Assembly (NCBI GenBank): GCA_963700775.1
Contig: CAVOYU010000006.1
Span: 1-64,000, forward strand
Source of the DNA: Thermohalobaculum sp963700775
GTDB lineage: Bacteria; Pseudomonadota; Alphaproteobacteria; Rhodobacterales; Rhodobacteraceae
Length of the DNA stretch: 64,000 bases
Direction of reading: 5' to 3'
Position 1 is the stretch's first letter. Each line of letters starts with the position of its first letter. Of the stretch, positions 29,362-38,163 are shown in pieces. A program made the position numbers and the translations under genes. The notes beneath the pieces are model-generated. The model worked only from the letters and a program-made list of their open reading frames with translations. It was not told the origin of the DNA and did no database searches.

Positions 29362-30717
29362 TCAGGCGGGCGCAATTCTCAGCCTGACGCCACCCGCCGG
29401 TCGAAGAGTCATCGACATGGTCGGTACCGGCGGGGCGCCGTCGCCCAATGTGAAACGAAATCGACCGAGCAGTGTCGCCAGAATGATCTGGGCCTGCATC
29501 ATCGCGAAATTTGCTCCGACACAGATCCTTGGTCCGGCACCAAATGGCAAATGCACATAGCGGTCGCGCTTGGCCGAGCAGGCTGGTGCGAAGTTGTCCG
29601 GGTCGAAAGTATCGGGCCGGTCCCACCACATGCGGTGACGGTGCAGGGCATAGATCGGCAGGAACAGGACCTCGCCGGCCCGAACCTCGCGGCCGCCCAG
29701 CTCATCGGCGGCGCGGGCAGTGCGGGCAAGCAGGCCGACTGGAGGGTAGAGCCGCATCGCTTCCTCGATCACCTGGCGCACATATGGCGCAAGCGGAATG
29801 TCGGCGGCCATCGCCGCTGCGCCTCTCTGCGTGGAACGCACTTCGGCTCGGGCCCTCTCCTGCGCCTCGATGTCGCCCGCGAGCAGTAGCAGTGACCAAG
29901 AGAGCGCCAGCGCCGTGGTCTCGTGGCCGGCGACGATGAAGAACTGCATGTTGTGCAGCAACTCCTCGGGAGTCATGCGCCGGCCGGTCTCGGCATCCGA
30001 GGCGCTCAGCATGTGGTCGAGCAGATCGTCGGCGCCGCCCGTGGCATGGCGGCGGCGCTCCTCTATCGCGCGGGCGACCATAGCATGCATAGTGCGCACC
30101 GAGCTTCGGCCAAGCACCTCGCCAGGACGCGGCACCCAATAGGGAACGTGCAGGAAGTCCAGCATCGACGCGCGGCCGACAGTTTCGAAATAGCGAATGA
30201 TCGCAGCGCCGTAGGCCTCTGAGTCGAAATGGTCACGCCCGGAGAGCGCGACATCGCAGATCACGTCGAAGGTGGCCGATAGCATTTCGGAGACAATCTC
30301 CACCTGTCCGCCGCCCGCCGCGAGGCGCCCAGCGGCGCGCTCGGCGGTGGCGGTCATGAACGGCGCCAGGGCGGTCACGTGACGCTGCGCGAAGACCGGC
30401 GCAACTGCGCGGCGCTGCCAGCGCCACTCGTCACCCTCCACGGTGAAGAGGCTGTCGCCGACCGCAGGTCGAAGCATCCGCAGCATGACCTCGGACTTCG
30501 GGTAGTTCTCGGCATTGTCGAGAAAGATGCGTTTCAGTGCACCTGGATCCTGGACCATATGCCAGCGGCTGCCGAGCCGCCCGGTCAGCATCGGCTGGAC
30601 ATACGCCAGCGCCGGGATGATTTCGAGTACATTTCTCCGAGCCGCACGGAGCGACTCGAAAAGTGACAGCGGACGCGAGGCCGGTTCGATTCGCGGCGGT
30701 GCGACTACCATGGACAC
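29362..30717 (-). CDS. Cytochrome P450
   Basis: This 451-residue, soluble bacterial-type P450 has all hallmark motifs: the I-helix AGHETT at 263-268, E319-x-x-R322 of the K helix, a PERF-like section (FDPDNFAPA) and the heme loop FGAGPRIC with ligand Cys399. The length and the W-R-x-Q-R-R section near residue 99 resemble the CYP4/CYP102-like fatty-acid hydroxylases more than camphor-type enzymes. It lies 43 bases after nusB on the same strand. No ferredoxin or reductase is adjacent, so its redox partner must come from elsewhere. Substrate unknown. Confidence 0.93.
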   Translation of the reverse strand: MSMVVAPPRIEPASRPLSLFESLRAARRNVLEIIPALAYVQPMLTGRLGSRWHMVQDPGALKRIFLDNAENYPKSEVMLRMLRPAVGDSLFTVEGDEWRWQRRAVAPVFAQRHVTALAPFMTATAERAAGRLAAGGGQVEIVSEMLSATFDVICDVALSGRDHFDSEAYGAAIIRYFETVGRASMLDFLHVPYWVPRPGEVLGRSSVRTMHAMVARAIEERRRHATGGADDLLDHMLSASDAETGRRMTPEELLHNMQFFIVAGHETTALALSWSLLLLAGDIEAQERARAEVRSTQRGAAAMAADIPLAPYVRQVIEEAMRLYPPVGLLARTARAADELGGREVRAGEVLFLPIYALHRHRMWWDRPDTFDPDNFAPACSAKRDRYVHLPFGAGPRICVGANFAMMQAQIILATLLGRFRFTLGDGAPPVPTMSMTLRPAGGVRLRIAPA

Positions 30718-30760
30718 AATCTAGGCGAGCCTGGAATGCCCGAAAAGCATCCAAGTTGCC

Positions 30761-31243
30761 TCAGATGGTCGACATTCCAGCGGGTCGTGCTTCCCGTGCC
30801 ATGTGGTCGAGGACTGCGTTTACGAATTTGGATTCTTTTCCATTCCCAAAAAATGCTTTTGTCACATCAACATATTCCCCGATGCTCACCTTGGGCGGGA
30901 TGTCTGGCCGTGCAGTAAGCTCGTGGCCGGCTGCGCGAAAAATCGCCCGGAGCGTGGCGTCAATTCGGCCGATTGGCCACTTTGCCACAAGGGCACGGTC
31001 GGTAAGCTGGTCGATCGCCGCCTGATGGCCGACCACGCCCTCGAGAATGTCGCGGAACAAGGTGACATCCGCTTCGCGATATTGGTCGCCCTCGATCTCG
31101 GCGCCAAGGCGGTGGTCTTCGAATTCGCGCTGCACCGAGCGCCAATCGGTGCCGGTGATCTCCATCTGATAGAGTGCCTGAACCGCAGCCAGGCGCGCGG
31201 CCGAGCGGGTGAGGCGCTCTTCTTCGCGGGCTTTCGACACCAT
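30761..31243 (-). CDS. nusB: Transcription antitermination factor NusB
   Basis: This 160-residue all-helical RNA-binding protein has the family N terminus (RSAARLAAVQALYQMEITG) and C-terminal section (YVDVTKAFFGNGKESKFVNAVLD). It works with NusE on boxA RNA in rRNA operons. The start at 31243 follows the ribH stop by one base, so translation is coupled. The ribH-nusB pairing is conserved in proteobacteria. Confidence 0.95.
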   Translation of the reverse strand: MVSKAREEERLTRSAARLAAVQALYQMEITGTDWRSVQREFEDHRLGAEIEGDQYREADVTLFRDILEGVVGHQAAIDQLTDRALVAKWPIGRIDATLRAIFRAAGHELTARPDIPPKVSIGEYVDVTKAFFGNGKESKFVNAVLDHMAREARPAGMSTI

Positions 31244-31244
31244 C

Positions 31245-31799
31245 TCAGGCTGTCCTCGGCTGGTTGGCGCCGGCGGCAACCAGAATGTCGGTGTCGTCCG
31301 GCACCGCGCCCTCGCGCGAGGGGATGCCACGGAACCGCCGGGATAGCGCAATGAGGTGTAGTGCCGCCGCAGCCGCTCCGCCGCCCTTGTCCATCGCTAA
31401 GGGGTCGGCGCGCGCCTCGGCCTGAGCCATGTTCTCGCAGGTGAGAATGCCATTGCCGATGGAGAGACCGCGTTCGACGCCGAGCAGCATCAGTCCGCGA
31501 GAGGAGTCGTTGCAGACCGTTTCGTAGTGGGTCGTCTCGCCCCGAATCACACAGCCGAGCGCGACAAAGCCCTCCCAATTCCCGGCTTCGCCGGCCATCC
31601 GGATCGCAACCGGAATTTCAAGCGCTCCGGGCACCTCGACCAGGTCGTGACCGGCGCCTGCGGATTCCAGGGCCGCGCGAGCGCCAGAAATCAACCCATC
31701 GGCGACCTTGCGATAGAAAGGCGCGGCAACAAGCAACAGCCGAGGTGACGGCGATAGATTCGGCAGCGGGAGGGTACCGTGTTCGTCGCGAGCCGCCAT
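31245..31799 (-). CDS. ribH: 6,7-dimethyl-8-ribityllumazine synthase
   Basis: This 184-residue enzyme catalyses the penultimate step of riboflavin synthesis. It has the phosphate/substrate motif VPGALEIPVA, the catalytic-histidine section GETTHYETV, and GNGILTCENMAQA. The C-terminal extension past the lumazine synthase fold is about 20 residues. The start at 31799 lies one base after the ribBX stop. Confidence 0.95.
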   Translation of the reverse strand: MAARDEHGTLPLPNLSPSPRLLLVAAPFYRKVADGLISGARAALESAGAGHDLVEVPGALEIPVAIRMAGEAGNWEGFVALGCVIRGETTHYETVCNDSSRGLMLLGVERGLSIGNGILTCENMAQAEARADPLAMDKGGGAAAAALHLIALSRRFRGIPSREGAVPDDTDILVAAGANQPRTA

Positions 31800-31800
31800 C

Positions 31801-32919
31801 TCAGCCTCCGCGCTTCTGGATCGACCGAGTGCCGATGATGGTGATCTCATAGCCTTCAAGGCCGACCACCTTGGGTGCCGGGGAATTTGTGAGCATGATC
31901 ATCTCAGAGACCCCGAGGGCGCCCAGGATCTGCGCGCCGACGCCATATTGCCGGAGCTGCTTCGGCGACGCTCCCGTCACGCCCTTCAGCTTCGACGACA
32001 GAAGATTGGGCGATGTGTCGCGCAGCAGCACGATGGCGCCCCGGCCCTCGGCGGCGATTGCCGCCATCGAGTCTGGTACCTGCTGCCAGCGCTCTGGGTT
32101 CAGTGCAAGTAGGTCCTCCAGCGGGTCGATCACATGCATCCGCACCAGGGCGGGCCGCCCGTCAGTCAGATCACCCTTGACCAGCGCGATGTGTTCGGCC
32201 CCATCCGGTTGATCCTGAAAAATGCGGATATGCCACTCGCCGCCGATGGTTGAGTGGATCATCTGTTCGGCGCTTTCACGCACCAAGTTGTCATAGCGGC
32301 GTCGATAAGCAATCAGGTCCGAGATCGTCCCGATCTTAAGGCTGTGGCGCTGCGCGAGGGCGATCAGGTCCGGCAGCCGCGCCATGGAACCGTCGTCCTT
32401 CATCACCTCGCAAATCACGCCTGCTGGGGTCAGCCCGGCTAGGCGCGCCACATCCACGGCGGCCTCCGTGTGTCCGGCGCGGACCAGGACCCCGCCATCC
32501 CGCGCTCGCAACGGAAAGACGTGACCCGGGGTCGCGATGTCGGCCGGGCCGGAGGCCGGGTCAATCGCCACGGCAACGGTGTGTGAACGGTCATGGGCCG
32601 AGATGCCGGTGGTGACACCCTCGCGCGCCTCGATTGATACAGTAAAGGCAGTCTCGTGCCTCGATTTGTTGGTCGGCGACATCAGCGGCAGGCCCAGCGC
32701 ATCGATCCGCTCACCGGTCAGCGCCAGGCAGATCAAGCCGCGGCCATGGATAGCCATGAAGTTGATCGCGTCCGGCGTCGCCATTTGAGCAGGGACCACC
32801 AAATCGCCCTCGTTCTCGCGGTCCTCGTGGTCGACCAGGATGAACATGCGCCCATTACGCGCCTCATCAATGATCTCGGCGACCGTTGAGATGGCGTCAG
32901 TGTATTCGGTCCTGTTCAT
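31801..32919 (-). CDS. ribB: 3,4-dihydroxy-2-butanone 4-phosphate synthase with degenerate RibA domain (RibBX)
   Basis: This 372-residue fusion has an intact N-terminal RibB domain: VDHEDRENEGD is the metal/substrate loop, and HTEAAVDVARL with GVICEVMKDDGSMARLPDL completes it. The C-terminal half aligns with GTP cyclohydrolase II but lacks its three zinc cysteines; where these should be, the sequence reads ALVRMHVIDPLEDLL. It therefore cannot be a normal RibA. Such RibB-RibX fusions are known in proteobacteria. A true RibA must lie outside the window. No FMN riboswitch is recognisable upstream. Confidence 0.93.
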   Translation of the reverse strand: MNRTEYTDAISTVAEIIDEARNGRMFILVDHEDRENEGDLVVPAQMATPDAINFMAIHGRGLICLALTGERIDALGLPLMSPTNKSRHETAFTVSIEAREGVTTGISAHDRSHTVAVAIDPASGPADIATPGHVFPLRARDGGVLVRAGHTEAAVDVARLAGLTPAGVICEVMKDDGSMARLPDLIALAQRHSLKIGTISDLIAYRRRYDNLVRESAEQMIHSTIGGEWHIRIFQDQPDGAEHIALVKGDLTDGRPALVRMHVIDPLEDLLALNPERWQQVPDSMAAIAAEGRGAIVLLRDTSPNLLSSKLKGVTGASPKQLRQYGVGAQILGALGVSEMIMLTNSPAPKVVGLEGYEITIIGTRSIQKRGG

Positions 32920-33009
32920 TCGGCCCACGCTGCAGCACTGTCCGGGCGGGAAATAACCCGCCTGCGCGCCGATTACCAGCCGGAGTTCGGTGCGCCGTGG
33001 GCTCCAGTC

Positions 33010-33610
33010 TCAGCCGGCTTCGGCAAGACGTGCGACGTAGCGGGCGAGGACATCAATCTCGAGGTTCACCGCGGCGCCTTCGGAGGCATTGGCGAGGCTG
33101 GTGACCGCCCAGGTGTGCGGAATGACATTCACCCCGAACTCAGCGCCATCGACTTCGTTCACGGTTAGCGAAATTCCGTCGACCGCGATCGATCCCTTCG
33201 AGGCGATGAACTTCGCCAGCGGCTCGGGAGCGCGGATGGTGATCCGGTGACTACCTCCCTCGGGCCGGACGGAGACGATTTCGCCGACCCCGTCTACATG
33301 CCCAGAGACAATATGCCCTCCCAACTCATCACCGAGTCGGAGCGCGGGTTCGAGATTGATCTTCCGCCCGGGCTGCCAACCGCCCAGGGTAGTTTTTGCC
33401 TTTGTCTCCACCGAGGCCGATACCTCGAACCACGTCTGTCTGGCTTCGGAGCCGACTTCGAGCACAGTCAGGCAGAACTCCGTTGCAGGCGATGGAGGCG
33501 CCCATCTCGATGGTCTCTGGTGCGCGTTTGCAGCCGATGCGCAGATAGGTGTCGCCAGCCTCGCGGCGGGAAAGCAGTGTGCCGACCTCGCGAATGATTC
33601 CAGTGAACAT
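33010..33610 (-). CDS. ribE: Riboflavin synthase alpha subunit, frameshifted
   Basis: The enzyme dismutates lumazine to riboflavin and has two duplicated barrels. The first frame starts MFTGIIREVGTLLSRREAGD and reaches GASIACNGV. The second continues CLTVLEVGSEARQ and includes the second-barrel motifs LGGHIVSGHVDGVGEI and KGSIAVDGISLTVNEV. Removing one T in the coding-strand GAGTTC (GAACTC at 33475-33480) gives ACNGVCLTVLEVG, exactly the family sequence. The gene is expected to be essential unless flavin is imported, so a sequence error is likely. Confidence 0.9.
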
Positions 33611-33780
33611 GGGGGCCTCACGTTTGCTTGGTGCAAGCGTTAGCGAATGCAGCGCTTCGCAGCAAGGCACGGGCGCTTCTGCGTCCGTAAGCCACTCATT
33701 AACTATGACCATGATAGCGCTCAGGCAGGGCCTCGGGGATGGCGTCATCGATTGCTGTCGTCCTGGGTCGGAGGTTATCG

Positions 33781-35127
33781 ATGCGCGATGCGGTTGGCCG
33801 GCACTTCCTCTTTCTTCAGGGTCCGCATGGTCCCTTCAGCCGGCATTTGGCTGCAGCGCTTGTGGCGCGCCGAGCCTCCGTCCGGAAGGTCGCTTTCAAC
33901 GCGGCGGATGAGGCAGAATGGCGAGGTGCGGGGCCTGTCAACCGTTTCAGGGGGCCGATGAGCATCTATCGGGATTGGATTGCAGAGAGATTTTCCGAGC
34001 AGGGGATCACCGACATCGTCCTTTATGGCGACAGCCGCCCAGCTCATGCGGATGCAATCGCCATTGCCCGCGCAACGGGCACCACAACCTGCCACTGCTT
34101 CGAGGAAGGTTACATCCGCCCGGCCTGGATCACCTATGAGCGTGGGAGCACAAACGGCGCAACACCGCTGCACGAGATCCCGCTCGCGGCGATGGATCAG
34201 GCCTTACGCTCCATGCCCGCGCCGGTTCGCGCGCCGGAAACCGACCGCCAGGAGGATGGCTGGGGCGCCCACCATGCACATCTTTGGCACTCGGGCGTCT
34301 ATCATGCCCGCCTTCTCATTCCTTCGCGGCGCTACGGGCGCTACCGGTCTCTCCGCGAGATTGGGCTCGGTCGCGAGGTCGCGAACTATGCCGGTCGCGC
34401 CGCTGGCCTGCCGCTCCGCCGTATCACCCAGGCTCGTACCACAAGGCGGTTGCTGGAGAGTTGTCGGCCCTATCACCTGGCGCTGCTGCAGCTCTCGTTC
34501 GACAGCTCGCTTAGGGCGCATTCCAGCTTCAGGGGCGCGGCGGAATTCGCCGCTCAGTGCGTTGTCGCATTCGCGGCCGGCGCCCCGGTGGGCGAGATGC
34601 TGGTCTTCAAGTCGCACCCTTTCGACGACGGTCGCGAGCATCTGGGTAAATCAATCGCTGCCGTCGCCTCTGACTCGGGAATCCCGGGGCGCGTACTCTT
34701 CCTGGATGGTGCACCCAGCCTTGCGGCGTTGATCGACGGCGCCAAATCCGTAGTGACGGTGAATTCGACTGCCGCTCATCACGCGCTGTGGCGCGGTCTG
34801 CCTGTGGCGGCTTTGGGGCGCGCCGTGTACTCCCGGCCCGAACTCGTTTCATCTCAACCACTTGTTGAATTCTTCGCAGACCCCCAGCCTCCGCTGCGCG
34901 ATACATATCTGATGTTCCGGCGGTTCTTGCTTGAGACCTCACAATTCCGCGGCTCGTTCTACGACCGCTCCGGCGTCGAGGGACTTTGTGCAACCCTGCC
35001 GGACGCGATGCTCGCGCCCAACGATCCCTATCAAAGCCTGTTGTGCCGGCCTGCGCCGCATGTTCAGGCGAGAGTCGCGGCCGCGAAAGCCAGTTCTGGT
35101 CGCACATCGTGCCCGGTCGCAGTTTGA
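33781..35127 (+). CDS. KpsS-like capsule polysaccharide protein
   Basis: This 448-residue protein belongs to the KpsS/LipB family of Kdo transferases used in capsule assembly. The start FLFLQGPHGPFSRHLAAALV is typical, followed by YGDSRPAHADAI, FEEGYIRPAWITYE and the C-terminal SVVTVNSTAAHHALWRGLPV. The ATG at 33781 is chosen because GGAGG lies 6 bases upstream; an upstream ATG has no such site. KpsS proteins add beta-Kdo to a phosphatidylglycerol anchor. It is divergent from ribE and 47 bases ahead of the wza-type gene. Confidence 0.88.
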   Translation: MRDAVGRHFLFLQGPHGPFSRHLAAALVARRASVRKVAFNAADEAEWRGAGPVNRFRGPMSIYRDWIAERFSEQGITDIVLYGDSRPAHADAIAIARATGTTTCHCFEEGYIRPAWITYERGSTNGATPLHEIPLAAMDQALRSMPAPVRAPETDRQEDGWGAHHAHLWHSGVYHARLLIPSRRYGRYRSLREIGLGREVANYAGRAAGLPLRRITQARTTRRLLESCRPYHLALLQLSFDSSLRAHSSFRGAAEFAAQCVVAFAAGAPVGEMLVFKSHPFDDGREHLGKSIAAVASDSGIPGRVLFLDGAPSLAALIDGAKSVVTVNSTAAHHALWRGLPVAALGRAVYSRPELVSSQPLVEFFADPQPPLRDTYLMFRRFLLETSQFRGSFYDRSGVEGLCATLPDAMLAPNDPYQSLLCRPAPHVQARVAAAKASSGRTSCPVAV

Positions 35128-35174
35128 ACTGTATGCGGATTCCGCTCGATGCCGCGAGAGCGAGGCAATTTAAT

Positions 35175-36290
35175 ATGGCTCAGGTTCGTCTAGCGCTGTT
35201 TGCATTTGTCGCAACCGCGGTCGCCGCCTGCGCCGTACCCCGGGCCGGTCCCGACTACGGTGAAATCACTGCGCCCGCGCCGGCAGATCTCAGCTATAGG
35301 GTGATCCGGGTCACAGCCGACGTCGCGCGCGCCACCTGGATCAACGAGCGCCTGGGCTTCGGGCCGGACCTCGCCGGCGCAGCGCCCGAGAATACCGCTA
35401 CGATCGCTCCCGGCGACGTGTTGGCAATCACGGTCTGGGAGAACATCGACCAGGGGCTGCTCAATCCCCAGGGCATTGGCGCGACTGCCTTGCCGCATGT
35501 CCGGGTTGATGGGGAAGGTAAGATTTTCGTTCCTTACGTCGGGCAGATGAGCGCTGCCGGGCGGACGACTGCCGGCCTCCGACAAGAGGTCACGGCGGCG
35601 TTGGCCGAAAAGACGCTGAACCCGCAATCCGACGTGTTTCCCGTCGAGTTGCGGGGACGCATGGTTAGCATCCAGGGACGGGTGCGAACCCCTGGCCTCT
35701 ATCCGATTGAGCCGCAGACCGAGCGCATCCTCGCAATGCTCGCCCGGGCCGGAGGTGTATCGGAGGATCCGGAAGTGATCCGGCTGAAGCTCCGGCGCGG
35801 TTTGAAATCGGGCGAGATTTGGTTGCAGGATCTCTATGACGACCCCCGCAACGACGTGGCGCTGCATGCGGGTGATGCCCTGATCGCGGAGCGCGATCGG
35901 AGGCTCTTCACCGCGCTTGGCGCGGTCGGGCGGCAGTCCACCGTTCCATTCCCAGTCCGCGACCTTACGGTCGACCGGGCGATGGGGGCCGTCGGCGGGC
36001 TCGTCGACGGCGCAGCCGATCCGACCGGCGTCTTCGTGTTTCGAGCGGAGCGGCCTGAGGTCGCCGCCAAGGTTATTGGAGTGGCCGTTGGAGAGGGCGG
36101 GCAGCGTATCGTCTATCTCATCGATCTGACGCAGCCGGGCGGTATGTTCGTTGCCCGCGAATTCCAGGTGCGGGACGGTGACACACTTTACGTCACCTCC
36201 GCGCCGTTCACGCGCTGGATGAAGTTACTTCAATCGGTCGCTCCGCTGATCAATTTCACCAGTTCGGTCAAGACGCTTAGCGCATACTGA
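35175..36290 (+). CDS. Polysaccharide export lipoprotein (Wza/KpsD family)
   Basis: This 371-residue outer-membrane polysaccharide export protein has a signal with lipobox AAC near residue 20. The Poly_export domain follows (GDVLAITVWENI and DGEGKIFVPYVGQMSAAG), then SLBB-type repeats (VSIQGRVRTPGLYPI, FTALGAVGRQSTVPFP) and a C-terminal amphipathic section for the outer-membrane pore. It pairs with the upstream kpsS-like gene. No ABC transporter genes for capsule are in the window. The start at 35175 is favoured by homologue length, though its ribosome site is weak. Confidence 0.9.
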   Translation: MAQVRLALFAFVATAVAACAVPRAGPDYGEITAPAPADLSYRVIRVTADVARATWINERLGFGPDLAGAAPENTATIAPGDVLAITVWENIDQGLLNPQGIGATALPHVRVDGEGKIFVPYVGQMSAAGRTTAGLRQEVTAALAEKTLNPQSDVFPVELRGRMVSIQGRVRTPGLYPIEPQTERILAMLARAGGVSEDPEVIRLKLRRGLKSGEIWLQDLYDDPRNDVALHAGDALIAERDRRLFTALGAVGRQSTVPFPVRDLTVDRAMGAVGGLVDGAADPTGVFVFRAERPEVAAKVIGVAVGEGGQRIVYLIDLTQPGGMFVAREFQVRDGDTLYVTSAPFTRWMKLLQSVAPLINFTSSVKTLSAY

Positions 36291-36315
36291 CTCGAAATCC
36301 GAGTGACCGGCCATG

Positions 36316-37491
36316 TCATCGTATCAAGTATGGCGGAGCCATACCCTCACCCCAAGTAGAGGGCCGCGCCAGCCAGACCGAAAGCACATCAACCCCGACG
36401 ATCTCAACGCTATCGAGCACGAATCCTGGTGCATCCGACAGTAGGTCGAGTCCCATTTTGGCTATCCCCGGAATGCCGTCAGCGCCGATGGCGATGCCAG
36501 CGTTGACCAAGGCGATTTCGTCCACCAGCCCCGCCTTCAGCAGCGAGGCAGCCATCTGCCCGCCGCCTTCGCAGAGCACGTTGTTGATCCCCGCTTGGCC
36601 GAGCCGCGCCATGACGTCGGCGAGGTCGAGCACCCCGTCCGGCAACGCATCCACCTCAGTCGTGACCACACCCAACGATTCGAGCGCCGCCCGTCGCTCC
36701 GCCGCCGCGTCCTTCCTGTGCATGACCCAGACCGGGAACCGCCCGGCGCTCGCGGCCATCCGGCTGCCCGGGGAAAGCGAGAGCGTGCTGTCCGCGACCA
36801 CTCGAACTGGGTGAGCCACCTTTGGCCCCAGCCCACGCACATCGAGCATCGGATCATCCGCCCGCACGGTCCCAGCCCCGACTAGGATCGCGTCCGACCG
36901 GGCGCGAAGCAGGTGGGCATGGAGGCGCGCCTGAGGGCAGGAAATCCAGCGGCTTTCACCATTCCGCGTTGCGATGCGGCCATCGAGGGTGGTCGCAAGC
37001 TTGAGCGTCAACCATGGTCTTCCACGTTGAATCCGCGACAGGAAGCCCACATTGAGACGGCGCGCCTCGGCTGCCATCAGCCCGGTCTCTACCCTGACGC
37101 CGAAATCGCGAAGGGCAGCGATACCCCGACCGGACACGCGTGGGTCCGGATCCTCAAACGGACAGACAACGCGCGCTATCCCGGCCTGCGCCAATGCCAT
37201 GGCACACGGCGGAGTCTTGCCGTGATGAGCGCAGGGCTCCAGGGTCACATATGCGGTCGCGCCGCGCAGCGCCGCCGCGCCACTGCGCTTGGTAGCTTGC
37301 GCCAGGGCAACCGCTTCCGCATGAGGCCGCCCTCCATCGGCGGTCGAACCGCGGCCGAGCATCCGGCCGTCGCGCACCAAGACCGCACCCACGGCCGGAT
37401 TGGACGCTACCCGGCCGAGGCCGCGCGCCGCGAGGCCAAGCGCGACCCGCATCCAACGGGTGTCTTCTGCCGGACCGGCGCCGCCGGCCAC
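36316..37491 (-). CDS. ribD: Bifunctional riboflavin deaminase/reductase RibD
   Basis: This 391-residue enzyme has an N-terminal zinc deaminase domain, with H57-A-E59 and C87/C96 in PCAHHGKTPPC, and a C-terminal reductase domain (LKLATTLDGRIATRNGESRWI and CEGGGQMAASLL). It carries out steps two and three of riboflavin synthesis. The start is GTG at 37491, four bases after the nrdR stop. It is transcribed with nrdR and away from ribE. Confidence 0.94.
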   Translation of the reverse strand: MAGGAGPAEDTRWMRVALGLAARGLGRVASNPAVGAVLVRDGRMLGRGSTADGGRPHAEAVALAQATKRSGAAALRGATAYVTLEPCAHHGKTPPCAMALAQAGIARVVCPFEDPDPRVSGRGIAALRDFGVRVETGLMAAEARRLNVGFLSRIQRGRPWLTLKLATTLDGRIATRNGESRWISCPQARLHAHLLRARSDAILVGAGTVRADDPMLDVRGLGPKVAHPVRVVADSTLSLSPGSRMAASAGRFPVWVMHRKDAAAERRAALESLGVVTTEVDALPDGVLDLADVMARLGQAGINNVLCEGGGQMAASLLKAGLVDEIALVNAGIAIGADGIPGIAKMGLDLLSDAPGFVLDSVEIVGVDVLSVWLARPSTWGEGMAPPYLIR

Positions 37492-37494
37492 GGG

Positions 37495-37968
37495 TCAGTC
37501 TCCGGCAGGGATGTCGGACGGCGGGCGAAGCTCGGCGACGAACTCCTCGAAATCGTCCGCTTCTTGGAAGTTTTTGTAGACGCTGGCGAAGCGCACATAG
37601 GCGACCGTATCGATTCGAGCGAGCGACTCCATCACGATACCGCCGATGGCGTCGGAGGGTATGTCGGTGTCACCCATGCTCTCTAGCCGCCGAACGATGC
37701 CTGAGATCATCTGTTCGATCCGGTCGGGCTCGACTGGTCGCTTCTGCATTGCGATGCGGATCGAGCGTGCGAGCTTGTCGCGGTCGAAATCCTCGCGGCG
37801 CCCGTTCTTCTTGATCACGACTAGGTCGCGAAGCTGAACGCGCTCGTATGTCGTGAAGCGGCCACCGCATCCAGGACAACTCCGGCGCCGCCGGATTGCC
37901 GCATGATCTTCGGCAGGGCGGGAATCCTTGACCTGAGTCTCGATGTTTCCGCAGAACGGGCAGCGCAT
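37495..37968 (-). CDS. nrdR: Transcriptional repressor NrdR
   Basis: This 157-residue repressor of ribonucleotide reductase genes has an N-terminal zinc ribbon (C3, C6, C31, C34) and an ATP-cone domain (VIKKNGRREDFDRDKLARSI onward). The ATG at 37968 follows AGGAG. Two candidate NrdR boxes lie upstream, suggesting autoregulation. The nrdR-ribD coupling is common in proteobacteria. Confidence 0.96.
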   Translation of the reverse strand: MRCPFCGNIETQVKDSRPAEDHAAIRRRRSCPGCGGRFTTYERVQLRDLVVIKKNGRREDFDRDKLARSIRIAMQKRPVEPDRIEQMISGIVRRLESMGDTDIPSDAIGGIVMESLARIDTVAYVRFASVYKNFQEADDFEEFVAELRPPSDIPAGD

Positions 37969-38009
37969 ATCGCTCTCCTGCTGGTCGGGCTACAAGCAGT
38001 ATAGGGCGC

Positions 38010-38056
38010 GGCCAAATATTTGTGTAGAGGGCTCCGAAACACGCAATATCTGGCGC
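38010..38056. promoter_or_regulatory. Candidate tandem NrdR boxes
   Basis: Two 16-base elements flank the nrdR promoter region. The first (38010-38025) has AAATATTTGTGT on the plus strand, so it reads ACACAAATATTTGG on the minus strand. The second (38041-38056) is ACGCAATATCTGGCGC. Their centres are 31 bases apart, the spacing known for paired NrdR boxes. Matches to the aCaCwAtATaTwGtgt consensus are partial, strongest in the outer halves. Confidence 0.45.
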
Positions 38057-38163
38057 TATCTGTGGAGCTCACACCCCGGATGACGTCTCCGTGAGGCCCC
38101 CTGTATAGCTACTGCACAAGGCGCACTTTGAGAGAGGACGGACGCTAGGAATGGAGGAATGGG

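Noticed and set aside
32920..33009. Possible FMN riboswitch between ribE and ribBX
   Set aside because: The gap is only 90 bases and contains a simple hairpin; the conserved RFN core segments are not visible. The 170-base region upstream of ribE was checked with the same result.
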